55,377 bases of DNA, from positions 9,437 through 64,813 of the forward strand of contig PMIP01000067.1 in NCBI GenBank assembly GCA_003158295.1. Direction: 5' to 3'. The stretch is from Chloroflexota bacterium. Lineage in GTDB: Bacteria > Chloroflexota > Limnocylindria > Limnocylindrales > CSP1-4. Shown piece after piece: positions 53,932-55,377 of the stretch. The notes below the pieces were generated by a model that did not search any database, was not told the origin of the DNA, and saw nothing but the letters and a program-made list of their open reading frames with translations. The position numbers and the translations under genes were made by a program. The stretch's first letter is position 1; each line of letters starts with the position of its first letter.

Positions 53932-55377
53932 ATGAACCACCCGCGGCTCTACCGTCGTTTCGCTGTGGCCGCCATCGCGGCTCTCTTGCTGGGGCTCGTC
54001 CAGGTGGTGCCGGCGCTAGCCGTGACCACTTTCTACGTAGGGCCGATCGTAGGTACCGGGGGCAGCTGTCTCCAACCGAACTACAACGACATCCAGCTCG
54101 CGGTCAATGCGGCGAGCAGCGGCGACACGATCCATGTCTGCGCCGGCACCTACACCCCAGGCGCGACCGTCACGGTCGGAACGGACCTCACGTTCGAGGG
54201 TGGCGGTGCGGGGTCGACGATCATCGACGGCGGCACGGCAACGCAGCTCTTCAGCGTCAGCGCCACGAATGCCTCGTTCAGCGGCTTCACCTTCGAGAAC
54301 GGATCTGCCGCGCGCGGCGGCGCGATCAACGCCAACACCGTCACGGTCTCGAACAGCACGTTCAGCGGCAACTCCGCCACTCAGTTCGGCGGAGCGATCT
54401 TCGCGGCCAACACCGTCACGGTCTCGAACAGCACGTTCAGCGGCAACTCTGCCGCTAATGCTGGCGGAGCGATCCTCGCGGCCAACGCCGTCACGGTCTC
54501 GAACAGCACGTTCAGCGGCAACTCTGCCACTGATAGTGGCGGAGCGATCTCGACCACCACCGACATCACCGCCACCAACAGCACGTTCAGCGCCAACACC
54601 AGCACATACGGCGCTGCGATCTCGGCCAGCATGGGCCTCACCGCGACCAACAGCACGTTCAGCGGCAACCCGAGCTCGGGCGGCCGGGCGATCCAGATCA
54701 TGACCCCGGGCGATAGCGGTACCGTCACGAACAGCATCCTCGCCCAGGGAACCGGTCAAGGCAGCAACTGCTCCACTGTCGGCGACGGCGAAGGCACCGT
54801 CATCAGCGGCGGAGGCAACGTCAGCACCGACTCGAGCTGCGGCTCGTCCACCGTGGTCAGCCTGTCGAGCCTGCACCTGCTTCCACTTGCTAGCAACCCC
54901 CCCGGTACCACCCAAACGATCGCATTGGACACGGGCAGCACCGCGATCGACGCCGGCCTCGACGGCGTATGTGCTGTTGCACCTGTCAGCGCGCTCGACC
55001 AGCGCGGTGTGCCCCGACCGCAGGGACTTCATTGTGACGCGGGCGCCTACGAGGCGACCGGCACCGCCGGCGCGGCCACCCACCTGAGTGTTACCGACCT
55101 CACCAGCACGTCGGCCGGAACGCTCCAGAGCGCGACGGTCACGGCCCTCGACGTATACGGCGTCACGGCCACCGGCTACGCCGGCACGATCACCCTGACG
55201 AGCACCGATGGCCAGGCCGTCCTCGGCCCCGACGCGACACTTACCAACGGGGTCGGCAGCTTCGCGGTCACGCTCAAGACCGCGGGCAGCCAGACGGTCA
55301 CCGCGACCGGCTCGGTCGGCACCATCACCGGTACTCAGACCGTCACCGTCACGGCCGGAACCGCGACCCAGATCGCC
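53932..55377 (+). CDS. Secreted parallel beta-helix protein with Ig-like domain, 5' part
   Basis: Large exported surface protein; function unknown, possibly adhesive or glycan-binding. It begins with a signal peptide (about residues 1-31, AAIAALLLGLVQVVPALA). A right-handed beta-helix with NSTFSGNS rungs follows (about residues 85-270). Next comes a choice-of-anchor-Q-like block (ALDQRGVPRPQG, then CDAGAYEA). An Ig-like domain rich in Thr and Val starts near residue 383, and a second seems to begin at the edge. The frame is open through the last base, so at least 482 residues are encoded and the C-terminal anchor lies outside. GAGG precedes the ATG by nine bases. Confidence 0.85.
   Translation, partial: MNHPRLYRRFAVAAIAALLLGLVQVVPALAVTTFYVGPIVGTGGSCLQPNYNDIQLAVNAASSGDTIHVCAGTYTPGATVTVGTDLTFEGGGAGSTIIDGGTATQLFSVSATNASFSGFTFENGSAARGGAINANTVTVSNSTFSGNSATQFGGAIFAANTVTVSNSTFSGNSAANAGGAILAANAVTVSNSTFSGNSATDSGGAISTTTDITATNSTFSANTSTYGAAISASMGLTATNSTFSGNPSSGGRAIQIMTPGDSGTVTNSILAQGTGQGSNCSTVGDGEGTVISGGGNVSTDSSCGSSTVVSLSSLHLLPLASNPPGTTQTIALDTGSTAIDAGLDGVCAVAPVSALDQRGVPRPQGLHCDAGAYEATGTAGAATHLSVTDLTSTSAGTLQSATVTALDVYGVTATGYAGTITLTSTDGQAVLGPDATLTNGVGSFAVTLKTAGSQTVTATGSVGTITGTQTVTVTAGTATQIA
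54334..54558 (+). repeat. Three 75-bp tandem repeats encoding beta-helix rungs
   Basis: Copies at 54334-54408, 54409-54483 and 54484-54558 each encode 25 residues of the form N-[TA]-VTVSNSTFSGNSA, then GGAI. The first two thirds of each unit are almost identical at DNA level, and two more diverged units follow. The high identity points to recent expansion or recombination within the gene. Confidence 0.85.

Noticed and set aside
54334..54558. Tandem repeats as a possible CRISPR array
   Set aside because: The repeats are contiguous, keep the reading frame and encode beta-helix rungs; there are no unique spacers or cas genes.

Overview
The window is high-GC bacterial DNA with dense, mostly overlapping genes. 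It carries a dissociated fatty-acid synthesis operon, an LCP (LytR-CpsA-Psr) cell-wall ligase, two DUF3048 membrane proteins and a very large surface-glycan locus. There are no lipid A, LPS-core or outer-membrane export genes. The envelope therefore looks monoderm-like with peptidoglycan-attached glycopolymers. The secreted beta-helix protein with a choice-of-anchor-Q-like tail and Ig-like repeats, together with LCP and DUF3048, fits an uncultured Chloroflexota (Limnocylindria-like) genome. That placement is an inference from gene content and was not tested.

Layout. (1) 1-5618, plus strand: 3' end of accC, fabZ, a metallophosphoesterase, fabF, accB, fabH with a C-terminal extension, and fabG. 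Most neighbouring genes overlap by 1-4 bases. (2) 5696-8545: an LCP protein with a duplicated N-terminal segment, convergent with the first DUF3048 protein. (3) 8679-17276, minus strand: a tightly coupled operon for GDP-D-glycero-D-manno-heptose (gmhA, hddA, gmhB, hddC). It also holds a transaldolase, an SDR, a UDP-glucose-dehydrogenase homologue without its catalytic cysteine, a CPxCG-containing epimerase, a Gfo/Idh oxidoreductase and a WcaF-like acetyltransferase. (4) 17334-20251: a three-gene glycosyltransferase/acetyltransferase cassette bracketed by two direct copies of a 93-bp element. (5) 20288-31638, minus strand: SGNH lipoprotein, glycosyltransferases, FkbM methyltransferase, two flippases, two O-antigen ligase/polymerase-like proteins and two small coupled ORFs of unclear status. 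(6) 31817-43703: a GT-C-like membrane protein, gmd and rmd (GDP-rhamnose), fcl (GDP-fucose) and several GT4/GT2 enzymes. (7) 43787-53486: the second DUF3048 paralogue, GT2/GT4 enzymes, two methyltransferases and a third flippase. (8) 53932-end: a secreted beta-helix protein that runs off the window.

Working together, the GDP-sugar genes would supply heptose, D-rhamnose and L-fucose type donors. The many transferases would build lipid-linked repeats. The three flippases and two polymerase/ligase-like proteins would export and polymerise more than one glycan. The LCP protein could attach a product to the wall. No initiating phosphoglycosyltransferase is present, so that step must be encoded elsewhere.

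Several transcription-unit starts share a TANNNT or CATANT hexamer only 7-10 bases before the start codon, which suggests leaderless transcription in this organism.
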